A stretch of DNA of 64,000 nt from Nocardioides halotolerans DSM 19273 (lineage in GTDB: Bacteria > Actinomycetota > Actinomycetes > Propionibacteriales > Nocardioidaceae), in contig NZ_AUGT01000012.1 in the NCBI RefSeq assembly GCF_000422805.1, positions 62,001-126,000 on the forward strand, written 5' to 3'. Positions within the stretch are counted from its first letter, which is position 1; the number at the start of each line of letters is the position of its first letter. The notes under the pieces were generated by a model. That model was not told where the DNA came from. It did not search any database and worked only from the letters and a program-made list of their open reading frames with translations. A program made the position numbers and the translations under genes. This document shows positions 1 through 11,089 of this stretch, in pieces.

Positions 1-38
1 ACTCAACCTTCCTCTCGGTCTCGGCGTAGGGACAGGTG

Positions 39-551
39 ATGACCGACAGCACTGACGGGTTCGACGAGTTCGCGACCGCGGCGTGGCCGCGGCTGCGGCG
101 CTCGGCGTACCTCCTCACCGGAGACCACCACCTCGCCGAGGACCTGGCGCAGACCGCGCTGGTGCGCACCTACGCGCACTGGCGACGGGTGCGCCGCTCC
201 GACGCGCTCGCCTACACCCGGCGGGTCATGGTGAACCTCAACATCGACCGGATCCGGCGCAGGCACGGGACGGTCGACGTGGGGGACGCGCTCCTCGAGA
301 CGGTGCCGTCGCGGCCCGACGGCCGGGTCGACGAGCGTGACGAGATCGTGCGGCTGCTGCAGTCGCTGACCCACAGGGAGCGCCGGGTCGTCGTGCTGCG
401 GCACTACTTCGACCTCTCCGAGGCCGAGGTCGCCGACGAGCTGGGCGTCGCGCGCGGCACCGTGAAGAGCACCCTCTCGCGCGCGCTCGCCAAGCTGCGC
501 ATCGCCGCGGGGAGCGGCGACCGGACCTACGAGGAAGTGGTGGGACAGTGA
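39..551 (+). CDS. SigE-family RNA polymerase sigma factor (ECF-like)
   Basis: A short group 4 sigma factor of about 170 residues with only regions 2 and 4, the layout of the actinobacterial SigE family. Region 2 lies around residues 8-75 (FDEFATAAWPRL, then AEDLAQTALVRTY and the RRVMVNLNIDRIRRR stretch); region 4 is around 105-155 with a helix-turn-helix (SEAEVADELGVARGTVKSTL). ATG at 39 is taken as start; an in-frame GTG sits directly before it at 36. A TAGGGA hexamer lies 6 nt upstream. The stop overlaps the next GTG by 4 bp, so the two are translationally coupled. The neighbour is a one-span membrane protein and may be its regulator, an inference from position. The signal sensed is unknown. 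Confidence 0.85.
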   Translation: MTDSTDGFDEFATAAWPRLRRSAYLLTGDHHLAEDLAQTALVRTYAHWRRVRRSDALAYTRRVMVNLNIDRIRRRHGTVDVGDALLETVPSRPDGRVDERDEIVRLLQSLTHRERRVVVLRHYFDLSEAEVADELGVARGTVKSTLSRALAKLRIAAGSGDRTYEEVVGQ

Positions 552-1528
552 ACGACGTACGCACGATCGAGCAGCTCGAGCAGACCCTCAGGACCGCCGA
601 GCCGGAGCCGCTCCGGCCCGCACGGCTCGCCGAGATCCGCAGCCGCGGCCGCCGACGCCGGCAGGGCCGGCTGGCCGTGGTCGCCGCGGGCGCCGCCGCC
701 GCGGTCGTCGCCGCGTCGGTGGGCGTCTCCGCCCTCGTCGGCGCCGGCGGCGAGCGTGCCGACGACGCTCCGATCGCGCAGCAGGCGCAGCCCAAGGAGA
801 TGTCGGCGCTTGCGCGGCGCGCGCTCGCCGAGGTCCCGGGGGCCGTGCAGGTCTCGAGCTGGCAGGTGGTGATCCCGCTGCCGGCAGGTGCGGGCGCCGA
901 CGAGCTCGGTGTCGACGGCGTCCCGAGGCACGACGTGGAAGCGGGCCCGATCGACATCGGCACCCGGTGGTACACCGGTGTCACGACCTTCGGGCGGCAG
1001 GGCTTCCCGGCGTGGCTCTACGACGGCGTCGCCGACTACGAGCAGCACGTGCTTGGCGACGAGGACGGCTACCCGGTCGGGTCCACCGACATCGGGGTCA
1101 TCGTCGACGGCGGCCCGCTCCGGCTGGCCTGCACCAGCACCGGCGACCACCCGTGCGCGCCCTCGATGCTGAGCGGGGAGGACGGCGACCTGGTCCACCA
1201 GTGGGGCATGGGCACCGATGACTTCCTGCTGCCCGGCTCGGACCTGGAGCTCTTCCACACCCCGACGTACACGACCGGCTCGCCGCGCACGGTGTGGATC
1301 GGCGGCGCCGACGGCGCCGACGTCGCCTCCGTCGACCTCGTGACCACCGACGGCGAGACCGTCAGGGCCACGGTGGCGGCGGGGACGCTGGTGCCGGGCG
1401 AGACGATGTTCTGGGGCACAGTCGAGGGAGAGCTGGCCAAGGCGGTCACCCGTGACGCGGAGGGCCACGTCATCGAGGAGCACGACGTCAAGCCCTGCTC
1501 CGACCCCGTCGAGTGCGAGGTCCGCTGA
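548..1528 (+). CDS. Hypothetical single-pass membrane protein, coupled to sigma factor
   Basis: About 326 residues. The N-terminal 40 residues are charged and probably cytoplasmic (LRTAEPEPLRPARLAEIRSR), followed by a membrane span at roughly 40-65 rich in Ala and Val, then a large extracytoplasmic part with no family I recognise. Three cysteines occur near residues 196-203 and two near the C-terminus, which could form disulfides outside the cell. The GTG start overlaps the sigma gene stop. A cytoplasmic tail, one span and an outer domain is the usual shape of an anti-sigma factor or of a protein controlled with a SigE-type factor, but no zinc-binding anti-sigma motif is visible, so that role is only inferred. 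Confidence 0.7.
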   Translation: MNDVRTIEQLEQTLRTAEPEPLRPARLAEIRSRGRRRRQGRLAVVAAGAAAAVVAASVGVSALVGAGGERADDAPIAQQAQPKEMSALARRALAEVPGAVQVSSWQVVIPLPAGAGADELGVDGVPRHDVEAGPIDIGTRWYTGVTTFGRQGFPAWLYDGVADYEQHVLGDEDGYPVGSTDIGVIVDGGPLRLACTSTGDHPCAPSMLSGEDGDLVHQWGMGTDDFLLPGSDLELFHTPTYTTGSPRTVWIGGADGADVASVDLVTTDGETVRATVAAGTLVPGETMFWGTVEGELAKAVTRDAEGHVIEEHDVKPCSDPVECEVR

Positions 1529-1531
1529 GGG

Positions 1532-2293
1532 TCAGCGCTCCAGGTCGGCCACCAGCGCGCGGTGGTCGGAGAGCGGGAGGTGCGGCGCGCTCGTCGCGGT
1601 GGCGGTGAGGCCGCCGTCGAGCAGGATGTGGTCGAGCTGCTCGCGCGGGGCGTCGCTCGGGAAGGTCGGCCAGGTGCCGGCCGGGGTCATGCCGGTGAGG
1701 CCCGTCGCGCGCCGCTGGCCCATGTTGAGGTCGCCGGTGAGGACCAGCGGCCGCTCCGCGACCTCCAGCGACCTGACGAGGTAGCGCAGCTGACGGCCGT
1801 TCCACCACGGGACGAACGACAGGTGCGTGGTCACCACCGTGACCGGACCGCCGGGGAGCTCGACCTGGGCCGCCAGGGCCACCCGGGCCTCGTCGCGGAC
1901 CAGGGTCGGCAGCCGGTCGCCGTGGAACCAGAACGGCGTCGGCGCCTTGAGCACGGGCAGCCTGACCACGTGCCACGCCGTGACCGGGTGCCGGCTCAGC
2001 AGCGCGACGCCGTACGTCGCCGCGTCGGGCTGCTCCTCGCCCGTGGCGGCGACCCAGGTGGCGCCGGGGGAGCCGGTCATCGCGGCCGCGAACCGGTGCT
2101 CGCTCGCGCCCATCGCCTCCGCGGCGACCGCGGTGAGGTCGGCCAGGTGCGACCGGGGCTGGTTGCGGTCCACCTCCTGGAGGGCGAGCACGTCGGCCTC
2201 GAGGCTCGCGATCGCCGAGCCGAAGGTGCCGACGTCCACGACGTCGTCGGCCGGGTTCCGGCCGTGGAGGATGTTGAACGTCGCCACGCGCAT
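1532..2293 (-). CDS. Endonuclease/exonuclease/phosphatase family protein
   Basis: About 253 residues covering a full EEP fold (the DNase I, AP endonuclease and sphingomyelinase superfamily). The motifs appear in order: FNILHG at the N-terminus, LQEVD with the metal-binding Glu, TTHLSF in the middle, GDLNMG with Asp and Asn, and LDHIL plus SDH with the catalytic His at the C-terminus. The start is the ATG before RVATFN; the open frame extends upstream but the extra part does not resemble the family. The substrate cannot be told from sequence: nucleic acid, lipid headgroup and sugar phosphate are all possible. No signal peptide is seen. The gene converges with the sigma-factor operon, with its stop 3 bp from that operon's end. 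Confidence 0.8.
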   Translation of the reverse strand: MRVATFNILHGRNPADDVVDVGTFGSAIASLEADVLALQEVDRNQPRSHLADLTAVAAEAMGASEHRFAAAMTGSPGATWVAATGEEQPDAATYGVALLSRHPVTAWHVVRLPVLKAPTPFWFHGDRLPTLVRDEARVALAAQVELPGGPVTVVTTHLSFVPWWNGRQLRYLVRSLEVAERPLVLTGDLNMGQRRATGLTGMTPAGTWPTFPSDAPREQLDHILLDGGLTATATSAPHLPLSDHRALVADLER

Positions 2294-2348
2294 CGCGGCC
2301 CCGGTACCCCACCAGTGGCCCGCGTCGTGTTCGGGGTACCACGCGACC

Positions 2349-2906
2349 GTGACGGACGAGCAGGACCGCATGCGGGAGGCCCTCAAGCTCGTGGCCGTGG
2401 CGTTCAAGGACGGCGGGATCCCGTTCGCGCTCGCCGGTGGCTACGCGCTCTGGGCGCGGGGCGCGCCCGAGCCGCACCACGACGTCGACTTCGCGGTGGC
2501 GGAGGCCGACCGGGAGCGGACGGCGGAGCTGCTGTCCGAGCGTGGGCTCGACGTCGCGGACCCGCCCGAGGACTGGCTGTTCAAGATCTTCGTCGACGGC
2601 GCGATGGTCGACGTGCTGTTCCGCCTCAACAACAGGCCCGTCACCCGCGAGGAGCTCACCGGCGCCGGCGAGCTCGAGGTCGAGTCGGTGCAGATGCCGG
2701 TGCTCGGCGCCACCGCGCTCATCGGCGCGAAGCTCGCGGCGCTGGACGAGCGCTCCTGCGACCTCGGCCGCATCCTGCCCGCCGCCAGGGCGGTCCGCGA
2801 GCAGGTCGACTGGGAGCAGGTGGCGGCCGACGTCGCCGGCAACGACTTCGCCGAGGTGGCCCTGATCCTGCTCGAGCGGCTGGGCGTCGTGCCCCGCCTC
2901 TCTTGA
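2349..2906 (+). CDS. Nucleotidyltransferase-fold protein
   Basis: About 185 residues starting at GTG 2349 (an in-frame ATG follows at 2370). The core motif is LAGGYALWARG followed by HHDVDFAVAE, the Gly-Gly plus DxD arrangement of minimal nucleotidyltransferases such as the MNT and AbiEii-like groups; a third acidic position may be VDGAMVDVLF. It is divergent from the EEP gene with a 55-bp gap. No HEPN or antitoxin partner lies beside it, so a toxin-antitoxin role is not supported. A TACCAC hexamer sits 6 nt before the GTG, a weaker version of the leaderless pattern seen elsewhere in the window. Substrate unknown. Confidence 0.7.
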   Translation: MTDEQDRMREALKLVAVAFKDGGIPFALAGGYALWARGAPEPHHDVDFAVAEADRERTAELLSERGLDVADPPEDWLFKIFVDGAMVDVLFRLNNRPVTREELTGAGELEVESVQMPVLGATALIGAKLAALDERSCDLGRILPAARAVREQVDWEQVAADVAGNDFAEVALILLERLGVVPRLS

Positions 2907-2974
2907 CGATTGCGCGCCCACCCCTTCGGGTAGGGGATAGAGCAGTTCTTCTCGCCCGGACCCGGAGGACCGAG

Positions 2975-4420
2975 ATGACCACCACCACCAGCGAGCCCGT
3001 CGACGTCAACGGCCCGCAGCCCGACCTCAAGCGGGTGATGGGTCCCAAGCTCCTCCTGCTGTTCATCGTCGGCGACATCCTCGGAGCCGGCGTCTACGCC
3101 GTGACCGGCCAGCTGGTCGGGATCGTCGGCGGCATGGCGTGGCTGCCGTTCCTCGTGGCCTTCGTGGTGGCCTCGCTGACCGCGCTGTCCTACCTCGAGC
3201 TGGTCACGAAGTACCCCCAGGCCGCCGGTGCGGCGCTCTACACGCACAAGGCCTTCGGCATCCACTTCGTGACGTTCCTCGTCGCGTTCGGCGTGATCTG
3301 CTCGGGCATCGCCAGCGCCTCGACGTCGTCCAAGGTGCTGGCCCAGAACCTCGCCGGCGGCCTCGAGGTCAACGGCTGGATCGACGACGCGCCCGGCACC
3401 ACGACGATCACGCTCATCGCGCTCGGCTTCATGGTGCTGCTCGCCCTGATCAACCTGCGCGGCGTGGGCGAGTCGGTGAAGTTCAACGTCGTGCTGACCC
3501 TGGTCGAGGTCACCGCCCTGACGATCGTGATCGGGGTCGGCTTCTACGCCATGACGCAGGGTGAGTCCGACTTCGGCCGGGTCACGACCTTCGACGACTC
3601 CGGCGACAAGGGTCTGTTCCTCGCCGTCACCGCGGCGACGTCCATCGCCTTCTTCGCGATGGTCGGCTTCGAGGACTCGGTCAACATGGTCGAGGAGACC
3701 AAGGACCCCGAGCGGATCTTCCCGCGGATCATGCTCACCGGCCTGGGCATCGCGGTGCTGATCTACATGCTCGTCGCCGTCTCGGTCGTGGCGGTGCTGT
3801 CCAACGACCAGATCGCCGACGCGCCCGAGGGCGGCGCGCTGCTCGAGGTGGTCAAGGTCGGCGCGCCCGACTTCCCGATCGACAAGGTGTTCCCGTTCCT
3901 CGCGGTCTTCGCCGTCGCCAACACCGCGCTGATCAACATGCTCATGGCGAGCCGCCTGATCTACGGGCTGGCCAACCAGGACGTGCTGCCGCGCACCCTC
4001 GGCAAGGTCTCGCCCCACCGCCGCGCGCCGTACGCCGGCATCATCTTCTCGACCGTGCTGGCCCTCGCGCTGATCGTCTACGTCACCTCGCGCGGCGAGA
4101 GCGAGGTCGTGCTCAACCTCTCGAGCGTCACCTCGCTGCTCCTGCTCTGCGTCTTCGCCGTCGTCAACCTCGCGTGCCTGATCCTGCGGCGCGACCGCTC
4201 CACGGAGAGCAGGTTCCGCTCGCCGGGCATCACGCCGGCGGTGGCGGCGGTGCTCTGCCTCTTCCTCGTCGGGCCGTGGGCCGACCGTGACGCGCTGGTC
4301 TACCAGATCGCCGGCGTCCTGATGCTCATCGGCGTCGGCCTCTGGGTGATCACCTGGGCCACCAACCGGGGCGTGCGCGCCAAGAGGACCGGGTTCCGCG
4401 ACATCGACCACCTCGAGTAG
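2975..4420 (+). CDS. APC-family amino acid permease
   Basis: About 481 residues with roughly twelve hydrophobic segments from residue 28 to the C-terminus. The first span carries GDILGAGVYAVTGQLVG, the broken-helix substrate site typical of the APC superfamily, and later segments include FFAMVGFEDSVNMVEETKDPER, the conserved loop of cationic and neutral amino acid transporters. A GGAGG ribosome-binding site at 2964-2968 lies 6 nt before the ATG and fixes the start. It probably imports amino acids or polyamines by proton symport; specificity cannot be called. It stands alone between the nucleotidyltransferase gene and aroG. Confidence 0.88.
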   Translation: MTTTTSEPVDVNGPQPDLKRVMGPKLLLLFIVGDILGAGVYAVTGQLVGIVGGMAWLPFLVAFVVASLTALSYLELVTKYPQAAGAALYTHKAFGIHFVTFLVAFGVICSGIASASTSSKVLAQNLAGGLEVNGWIDDAPGTTTITLIALGFMVLLALINLRGVGESVKFNVVLTLVEVTALTIVIGVGFYAMTQGESDFGRVTTFDDSGDKGLFLAVTAATSIAFFAMVGFEDSVNMVEETKDPERIFPRIMLTGLGIAVLIYMLVAVSVVAVLSNDQIADAPEGGALLEVVKVGAPDFPIDKVFPFLAVFAVANTALINMLMASRLIYGLANQDVLPRTLGKVSPHRRAPYAGIIFSTVLALALIVYVTSRGESEVVLNLSSVTSLLLLCVFAVVNLACLILRRDRSTESRFRSPGITPAVAAVLCLFLVGPWADRDALVYQIAGVLMLIGVGLWVITWATNRGVRAKRTGFRDIDHLE

Positions 4421-4470
4421 CCCGGTCGCGAGCCGCCCCGGGCGGGCCTCCGCAGCGTGAGAACGATGCG

Positions 4471-4497
4471 GGGCGCGGGGCCCCGCGCCCGTACGCT
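4471..4497 (+). promoter_or_regulatory. Perfect 20-bp palindrome and -10 element ahead of aroG
   Basis: Positions 4471-4490 form a perfect GC-only palindrome, immediately followed by TACGCT (4492-4497), which matches a TANNNT -10 box and lies 6 nt before the GTG of the DAHP synthase gene. The palindrome could terminate transcription from the upstream permease or be an operator; a T-tract is lacking. The hexamer position suggests a leaderless mRNA. Confidence 0.45.
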
Positions 4498-4503
4498 TGG
4501 TGG

Positions 4504-5856
4504 GTGAGCAGCACCATCCCCGACGCCGTACCTTCCCTGGCGGACCTGCGCGCCCTCGGTCCGGCCCAGCAGCCGGCGTACGCCGACCGCGCGGCGGTCG
4601 ACGCCGCCGTCGCCCGGCTCCGCACGATGCCGCCGCTCGTCTTCGCCGGCGAGTGCGACGAGCTGAAGGACAAGATCGCGGCGGTGTCGCGGGGCGAGGC
4701 GTTCATGCTCATGGGCGGCGACTGCGCCGAGACGTTCGCGGGCGTCACCGCCGACAACGTGCGCAACAAGCTGCGCGTGCTCCTCCAGATGGCCGTCGTC
4801 CTCACCTACGCCGCGTCGGTGCCGGTCGTGAAGGTCGGCCGGCTCGCCGGCCAGTACGCCAAGCCGCGCTCCTCCGACTTCGAGACCCGCGAGGGCGTGA
4901 CCCTCCCGGCCTACCGTGGCGACGCCGTCAACGGCTACGACTTCACCGCCGACGCGCGGGTGCCCGACCCTCAGCGTCTCGTCGACGTCTACAACTCCTC
5001 GGCCGCGACGCTCAACCTCGTCCGCGCGTTCGTCACCGGCGGCTACGCCGACCTGCGCCAGGTGCACACCTGGAACACCGACTTCGTCCGGGAGTCGCCG
5101 ATCGGGCAGCGCTACGAGCGGGTCGCGGCGGAGATCGAGCGGGCGCTCACCTTCATGCAGGCGATCGGCGCCGACCCCGACGAGTTCCACCGGGTCGACT
5201 TCCACACCTGCCACGAGGGGCTGGTGCTCGACTACGAGCACGCCCTGACCCGCATCGACTCGCGCACCCAGACGCCGTACGACGTGTCCGCGCACTTCGT
5301 GTGGATCGGCGAGCGCACCCGCCAGCTCGACGGCGCCCACGTGGAGCTGTTCCGCCACATCCGCAACCCGATCGGGGTCAAGCTCGGGCCGGGCACCAGC
5401 GCCGACGACGCGCTGGCCCTCGCGGCCAAGCTCAACCCCGACAACGAGCCGGGGCGGCTGACGTTCATCACCCGCTTCGGCGCGGGGAAGATCCGCGACG
5501 GCCTGCCCGACCTGGTCGAGAAGATCACCGCCTCCGGGATCGAGGTCGCGTGGGTGTGCGACCCGATGCACGGCAACACCTTCGAGGCGTCCTCGGGCTA
5601 CAAGACCCGCCGCTTCGACGACGTCATCGACGAGGTGCAGGGCTTCTTCGACGTGCACCGCTCGCTCGGCACTTGGCCCGGCGGCGTCCACGTCGAGCTG
5701 ACCGGCGACGACGTCACCGAGTGCGTGGGTGGCGGCGAGGAGCTCGCCGAGATCGACCTGGGCTCGCGCTACGAGTCCGTCTGCGACCCGCGGCTCAACC
5801 GGGTGCAGTCGCTCGAGCTGGCCTTCCTCGTCGCGGAGATGCTGCGGACCGCCTGA
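4504..5856 (+). CDS. aroG: Class II 3-deoxy-7-phosphoheptulonate (DAHP) synthase
   Basis: First enzyme of the shikimate pathway, condensing phosphoenolpyruvate and erythrose 4-phosphate. About 450 residues, the length of plant-type (class II) enzymes such as M. tuberculosis AroG. Recognisable segments are MLMGGDCAETF, VKVGRLAGQYAKPRS, DFHTCHEGL, ERTRQLDGAHVELFRHIRNP and VCDPMHGNT, which carry the metal and substrate ligands of the family. In mycobacteria this enzyme activates a small AroQ chorismate mutase by binding it; an AroQ domain fused to an acetyltransferase occurs 49 kb away in this window. The GTG start follows a -10-like hexamer at 6 nt, so the transcript is probably leaderless. Confidence 0.95.
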   Translation: MSSTIPDAVPSLADLRALGPAQQPAYADRAAVDAAVARLRTMPPLVFAGECDELKDKIAAVSRGEAFMLMGGDCAETFAGVTADNVRNKLRVLLQMAVVLTYAASVPVVKVGRLAGQYAKPRSSDFETREGVTLPAYRGDAVNGYDFTADARVPDPQRLVDVYNSSAATLNLVRAFVTGGYADLRQVHTWNTDFVRESPIGQRYERVAAEIERALTFMQAIGADPDEFHRVDFHTCHEGLVLDYEHALTRIDSRTQTPYDVSAHFVWIGERTRQLDGAHVELFRHIRNPIGVKLGPGTSADDALALAAKLNPDNEPGRLTFITRFGAGKIRDGLPDLVEKITASGIEVAWVCDPMHGNTFEASSGYKTRRFDDVIDEVQGFFDVHRSLGTWPGGVHVELTGDDVTECVGGGEELAEIDLGSRYESVCDPRLNRVQSLELAFLVAEMLRTA

Positions 5857-5887
5857 GCCGATTCGCCTGAACCGTAGGTTGTACCGG

Positions 5888-6880
5888 GTGATCGACCTCC
5901 GCTCCGACACCCTCACCCGCCCGACCGAGGCCATGCGCGCCGCGATGGCGCAGGCCGAGGTGGGCGACGACGTCTACGGCGAGGACCCGACCGTGATCGC
6001 GCTCGAGGAGCGGGTCGCGGACCTGTTCGGGCACGAGGCGGCGCTCTTCACGCCGACCGGGTCGATGGCCAACGTGCTGGCGGTCGGCTCCCTGGTCGCG
6101 CCCGGTCAGGAGGTGCTCTGCGAGGCCTCCGCGCACATCGCGCGCGCCGAGCTCGGCGCCCACGGCGCGATCGGCGGCATCACGATGCGCACCTGGACGC
6201 ACCCGCGCGGCCGCCCGGACCTGGCGGCCGTCCGCGCGATGTTCGCGCCCGAGATGGGCCCGTTCTTCGTCCGGACCGCCGCGATCTCGGTCGAGAACAC
6301 CCACAACTTCGCCGGCGGCGCGGTGCTGCCCCTCGACGAGCTCCAGGAGCTGAGGTCGTGGGCCACCGGGGTCGGCGCCGGCGTGCACCTCGACGGCGCG
6401 CGGATCTGGAACGCGCACGTGGCCACCGGCGTCGCGCTCGCGGAGTACGGCGCCGTCGCGTCGGTCCTGTCGGTCTGCCTGTCCAAGGGGCTGGGCGCAC
6501 CCGTCGGCTCGCTGATGGTCGGGTCGCGGGACGCGGTCGACGAGGCGCGGGTGCGGCGCAAGCGGATGGGCGGCGGCATGCGCCAGGTCGGCATCCTCGC
6601 GGCCGCCGGCCTCCACGCGCTCGAGCACCACGTCGAGCGGCTGGCGGAGGACCACGCGCACGCCGGCCTCCTGGCCGAGGCGTGCGGCCTCGACCAGGAG
6701 GCCGTCGACACCAACATCGTCGTCGTCGAGCGCAGCGACGCGGCGGCGTTCGTCGCGGCGGCCGCCGAGCAGGGCGTGCGCGTCGCCACCGTCGGGCCGA
6801 CCGCCGTACGGATGGTCACGCACCTCGACGTCTCGCGCGCGGACGCCGAGCGGGCGGCGTCGGTCCTGGCCTCCCTCTGA
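5888..6880 (+). CDS. Low-specificity L-threonine aldolase (PLP-dependent)
   Basis: About 330 residues of a fold-type I PLP enzyme of the beta-eliminating lyase/threonine aldolase family, which cleaves threonine or allo-threonine to glycine and acetaldehyde. The N-terminus IDLRSDTLTRPTEAMR and GDDVYGEDPTV are diagnostic, and SVCLSKGLGAPVGS holds the lysine that binds PLP. VENTHNFAGG and HLDGARIWNA are also conserved. The start is GTG 5888, with TAGGTT at 5875-5880, 7 nt upstream, suggesting little or no leader. It lies 31 bp after aroG but seems to have its own promoter. Confidence 0.92.
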   Translation: MIDLRSDTLTRPTEAMRAAMAQAEVGDDVYGEDPTVIALEERVADLFGHEAALFTPTGSMANVLAVGSLVAPGQEVLCEASAHIARAELGAHGAIGGITMRTWTHPRGRPDLAAVRAMFAPEMGPFFVRTAAISVENTHNFAGGAVLPLDELQELRSWATGVGAGVHLDGARIWNAHVATGVALAEYGAVASVLSVCLSKGLGAPVGSLMVGSRDAVDEARVRRKRMGGGMRQVGILAAAGLHALEHHVERLAEDHAHAGLLAEACGLDQEAVDTNIVVVERSDAAAFVAAAAEQGVRVATVGPTAVRMVTHLDVSRADAERAASVLASL

Positions 6881-6898
6881 GCGCCTGGCCGGTCACAC

Positions 6899-7933
6899 CT
6901 AGCTGGTGGGATCGCCCACCATCGAGACCTCGCTGATCGCGGTGAAGTCGCGGGAGGCCTTGCCCTTGCCGGGGGCGGACACCTTCGTGATGCGGAGCAC
7001 GACGCGGGTCGTGAGGACGTCGGGGACCTCGACCTGCTGGAGGTCGCGGGTCTCGGAGAGCTGCTGGGTGACCTTGCTGCCGTCGTCGAAGATCCAGGTG
7101 ACGGCCTTGATCCGGCGGTTGCCGAGGTACCAGTCGAAGGTGCGGTTCCGGGCGTCGGTCGAGGTCTTCGCGTAGCCGTTGACCAGCCCGACGCTGTGCA
7201 GCTCGGTGGGCTCCCGCAGCGTGAAGGTCAGCTTGAGGCCCGTCGCGTCGCCGGGCGTGCGCCAGGCCGTCGTCGGGACGCCGTCGAGCATGTTGCTGGC
7301 GTCGTAGGACACCTGGTCGCCGTTGACGTCCTCGTTGGGCGGCGCCGTCCGGGGCGCCTTGGCCGTCGCCCGGCCGGCGACGTCGACGCCGTCCGGCGCC
7401 GCGGAACCCGACTGGGAAGGGCCGCCGTCGTCGGAGGCGGCCGGGTCGCTGCCGTCGTCGCGCACCAGGAACCACCAGCCCGCCGCGACCAGCGCCAGCA
7501 CGAGGGCCGCGGCGAGGATCCAGAGCACCGGGCTGCGGCGCTCCTCGTCGTAGTAGTACTGGTAGGGCTCGAAGGCCGGCTCGGCCCGCTGGGCGGGCTC
7601 GGCGTGCGGCGCCGGCTCCGGGTCGGCGGTGACGACGGGCGCCGGGGCCGGCTCGGGAGCCCTGGTCGAGAGGGGGCCGTACGGCGAGTACTCCTCGACC
7701 TCGTCGGCGAACAGCGGGTAGCGGGGCGGCGGGGGCGGCGCCACCGCGGCGGGCGGGGTGCGCGGGTCGGCAGCGACCTGCGAGAGGCGGCGCTCGGCGG
7801 TGTCGGTCCGCCAGTCGTCGGCCGCGGTGGGCGGCTGCGGGGTCGAGGAGTCGACGGGCGCGCCGCAGTTGGTGCAGAACCGGCCCACGCCGAGCTGGTG
7901 CCCGCAGGACGCACAGCTGCTGATGTCGATCAC
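6899..7933 (-). CDS. Zinc-ribbon membrane protein with NADase-type glycan-binding domain
   Basis: About 344 residues in three parts. An N-terminal zinc ribbon has two CxxC pairs (CASCGHQL and CTNCGAP). A Pro-rich linker leads to one membrane span at roughly 138-160 (SPVLWILAAALVLALVAA). The C-terminal 150 residues form a discoidin-like domain (NMLDGVPTTAWRT, ELHSVGLVNGYAK, RDFTAISEV) of the type called NADase-type glycan-binding domain in actinobacteria. The ribbon would be cytoplasmic and the sugar-binding domain outside, so it could link wall state to the inside; that role is inferred. It converges with the threonine aldolase gene. Confidence 0.78.
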   Translation of the reverse strand: MIDISSCASCGHQLGVGRFCTNCGAPVDSSTPQPPTAADDWRTDTAERRLSQVAADPRTPPAAVAPPPPPRYPLFADEVEEYSPYGPLSTRAPEPAPAPVVTADPEPAPHAEPAQRAEPAFEPYQYYYDEERRSPVLWILAAALVLALVAAGWWFLVRDDGSDPAASDDGGPSQSGSAAPDGVDVAGRATAKAPRTAPPNEDVNGDQVSYDASNMLDGVPTTAWRTPGDATGLKLTFTLREPTELHSVGLVNGYAKTSTDARNRTFDWYLGNRRIKAVTWIFDDGSKVTQQLSETRDLQQVEVPDVLTTRVVLRITKVSAPGKGKASRDFTAISEVSMVGDPTS

Positions 7934-7993
7934 CTCCGTCTTCGTGCGGATCGTAGTCGCGCAGGGGTGTCGTCGCAGGTCAGGGGCCCGGTG

Positions 7994-8880
7994 TCAGACA
8001 GCGAGGTGCTGGACCTCGCCCTCGACCTTGCGCCGCGGCGCGAGCTCGACCACGAGCATGGCCGCCAGCACCATGGCGCCGCCGAGCAGCATCCGCGACG
8101 TCAGGCCCTCGCCGCCGAGCAGCACCGCGAAGAACGCCGCGAAGACCGGCTCCATGCTCATGATGATCGCGGTGCGGGTGGGGGAGAGCTGCGACTGCGC
8201 CCAGGTCTGCGCGATCAGCGCCAGGGCGCCGGCGACCATCGCCATGTAGACGACCGAGGCCCAGTCGCGGCCGGTGTCGGGGAGGACGACGCCGTCGGGG
8301 GCCGTCGCCACGAGGCAGATGACCGCGATGACGAGCAGCTGCACCACCGACATGCCCAGGGCGTCGCGGGCGGTCGACCAGGCGCCGAGCGCGATGATGT
8401 GCAGGGCGTAGAGCACGGCGGCGACGAAGGTGAGCGCCTCGCCGTACCCGATCGAGAAACCCTGCAGGGTCAGGACGCCGAGACCTGCGGTGGCCAGCGC
8501 GACCGCGGCCCAGGTGAGCGGGCCGATGCGGGTCCTCAGCAGGACGGCGGCCAGCAGCGGGGTGCAGACGACGTACATCCCGGTGATGAAGCCGGAGACG
8601 CTGGCCGCGGTGTGCGCCAGGCCGGCGGTCTGGAGGATCTGGGCGACACCGTAGATCCCGCCGACGACGACCGCCCGCCGCAGCACCTCCCGCGACATCG
8701 CCAGCACCGCCCGGTGGGCGACCGCGGACATCACCACACCGGCGATGGCGAAGCGCACCGCCAGGAAGTCGAGCGTCGGCACCCGGTCGAGCAGGTCCTT
8801 GATGAGGAAGAACGTGCTGCCCCAGCTCGCGGTGGTGAGGAGGAGCGCGCCGGTCGCCAGCAACGAGCCGCGTCGGGTGC

Positions 8881-8884
<4 letters not shown>
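7994..8884 (-). CDS. EamA/DMT-family transporter
   Basis: About 296 residues with ten predicted membrane spans in two repeated EamA halves, the layout of drug/metabolite exporters. The first half opens with ASWGSTFFLIKDLL and the second with LSPTRTAIIMSMEPVFAAFFA, both typical of the family. GTG 8884 overlaps the stop of the upstream PASTA kinase gene by 4 bp, so the two are translationally coupled. Substrate unknown. The pairing with the kinase may only reflect shared expression. The extreme C-terminus is short and basic (APRRKVEGEVQHLAV). Confidence 0.87.
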
Positions 8885-10944
<2,060 letters not shown>

Positions 10945-10986
10945 GGCGACCTCCTGCACCCGGACGGGGAAGGATCCGGATGCTCC

Positions 10987-10992
10987 ATCGTA
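10987..10992 (-). promoter_or_regulatory. Candidate -10 box for the PASTA kinase
   Basis: On the minus strand this reads TACGAT, a good TANNNT match, 42 bp upstream of the kinase start. A convincing -35 was not found. It lies in the 145-bp gap shared with the divergent Rv2175c-like gene. Confidence 0.3.
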
Positions 10993-11089
10993 CGGACCGG
11001 GGGTCGATAACGGCACTTCCCGCGCTCCGGGCGCGCCGTGGCTCCCGCCCGCGAGTGCGCCGTTCGGGCCCGGGTGCCAGCATGGGTGC

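Noticed and set aside
2349..2906. Nucleotidyltransferase as the toxin of an AbiE- or MNT-HEPN-type pair
   Set aside because: No partner HEPN or antitoxin gene is adjacent; neighbours are a divergent hydrolase and a permease.
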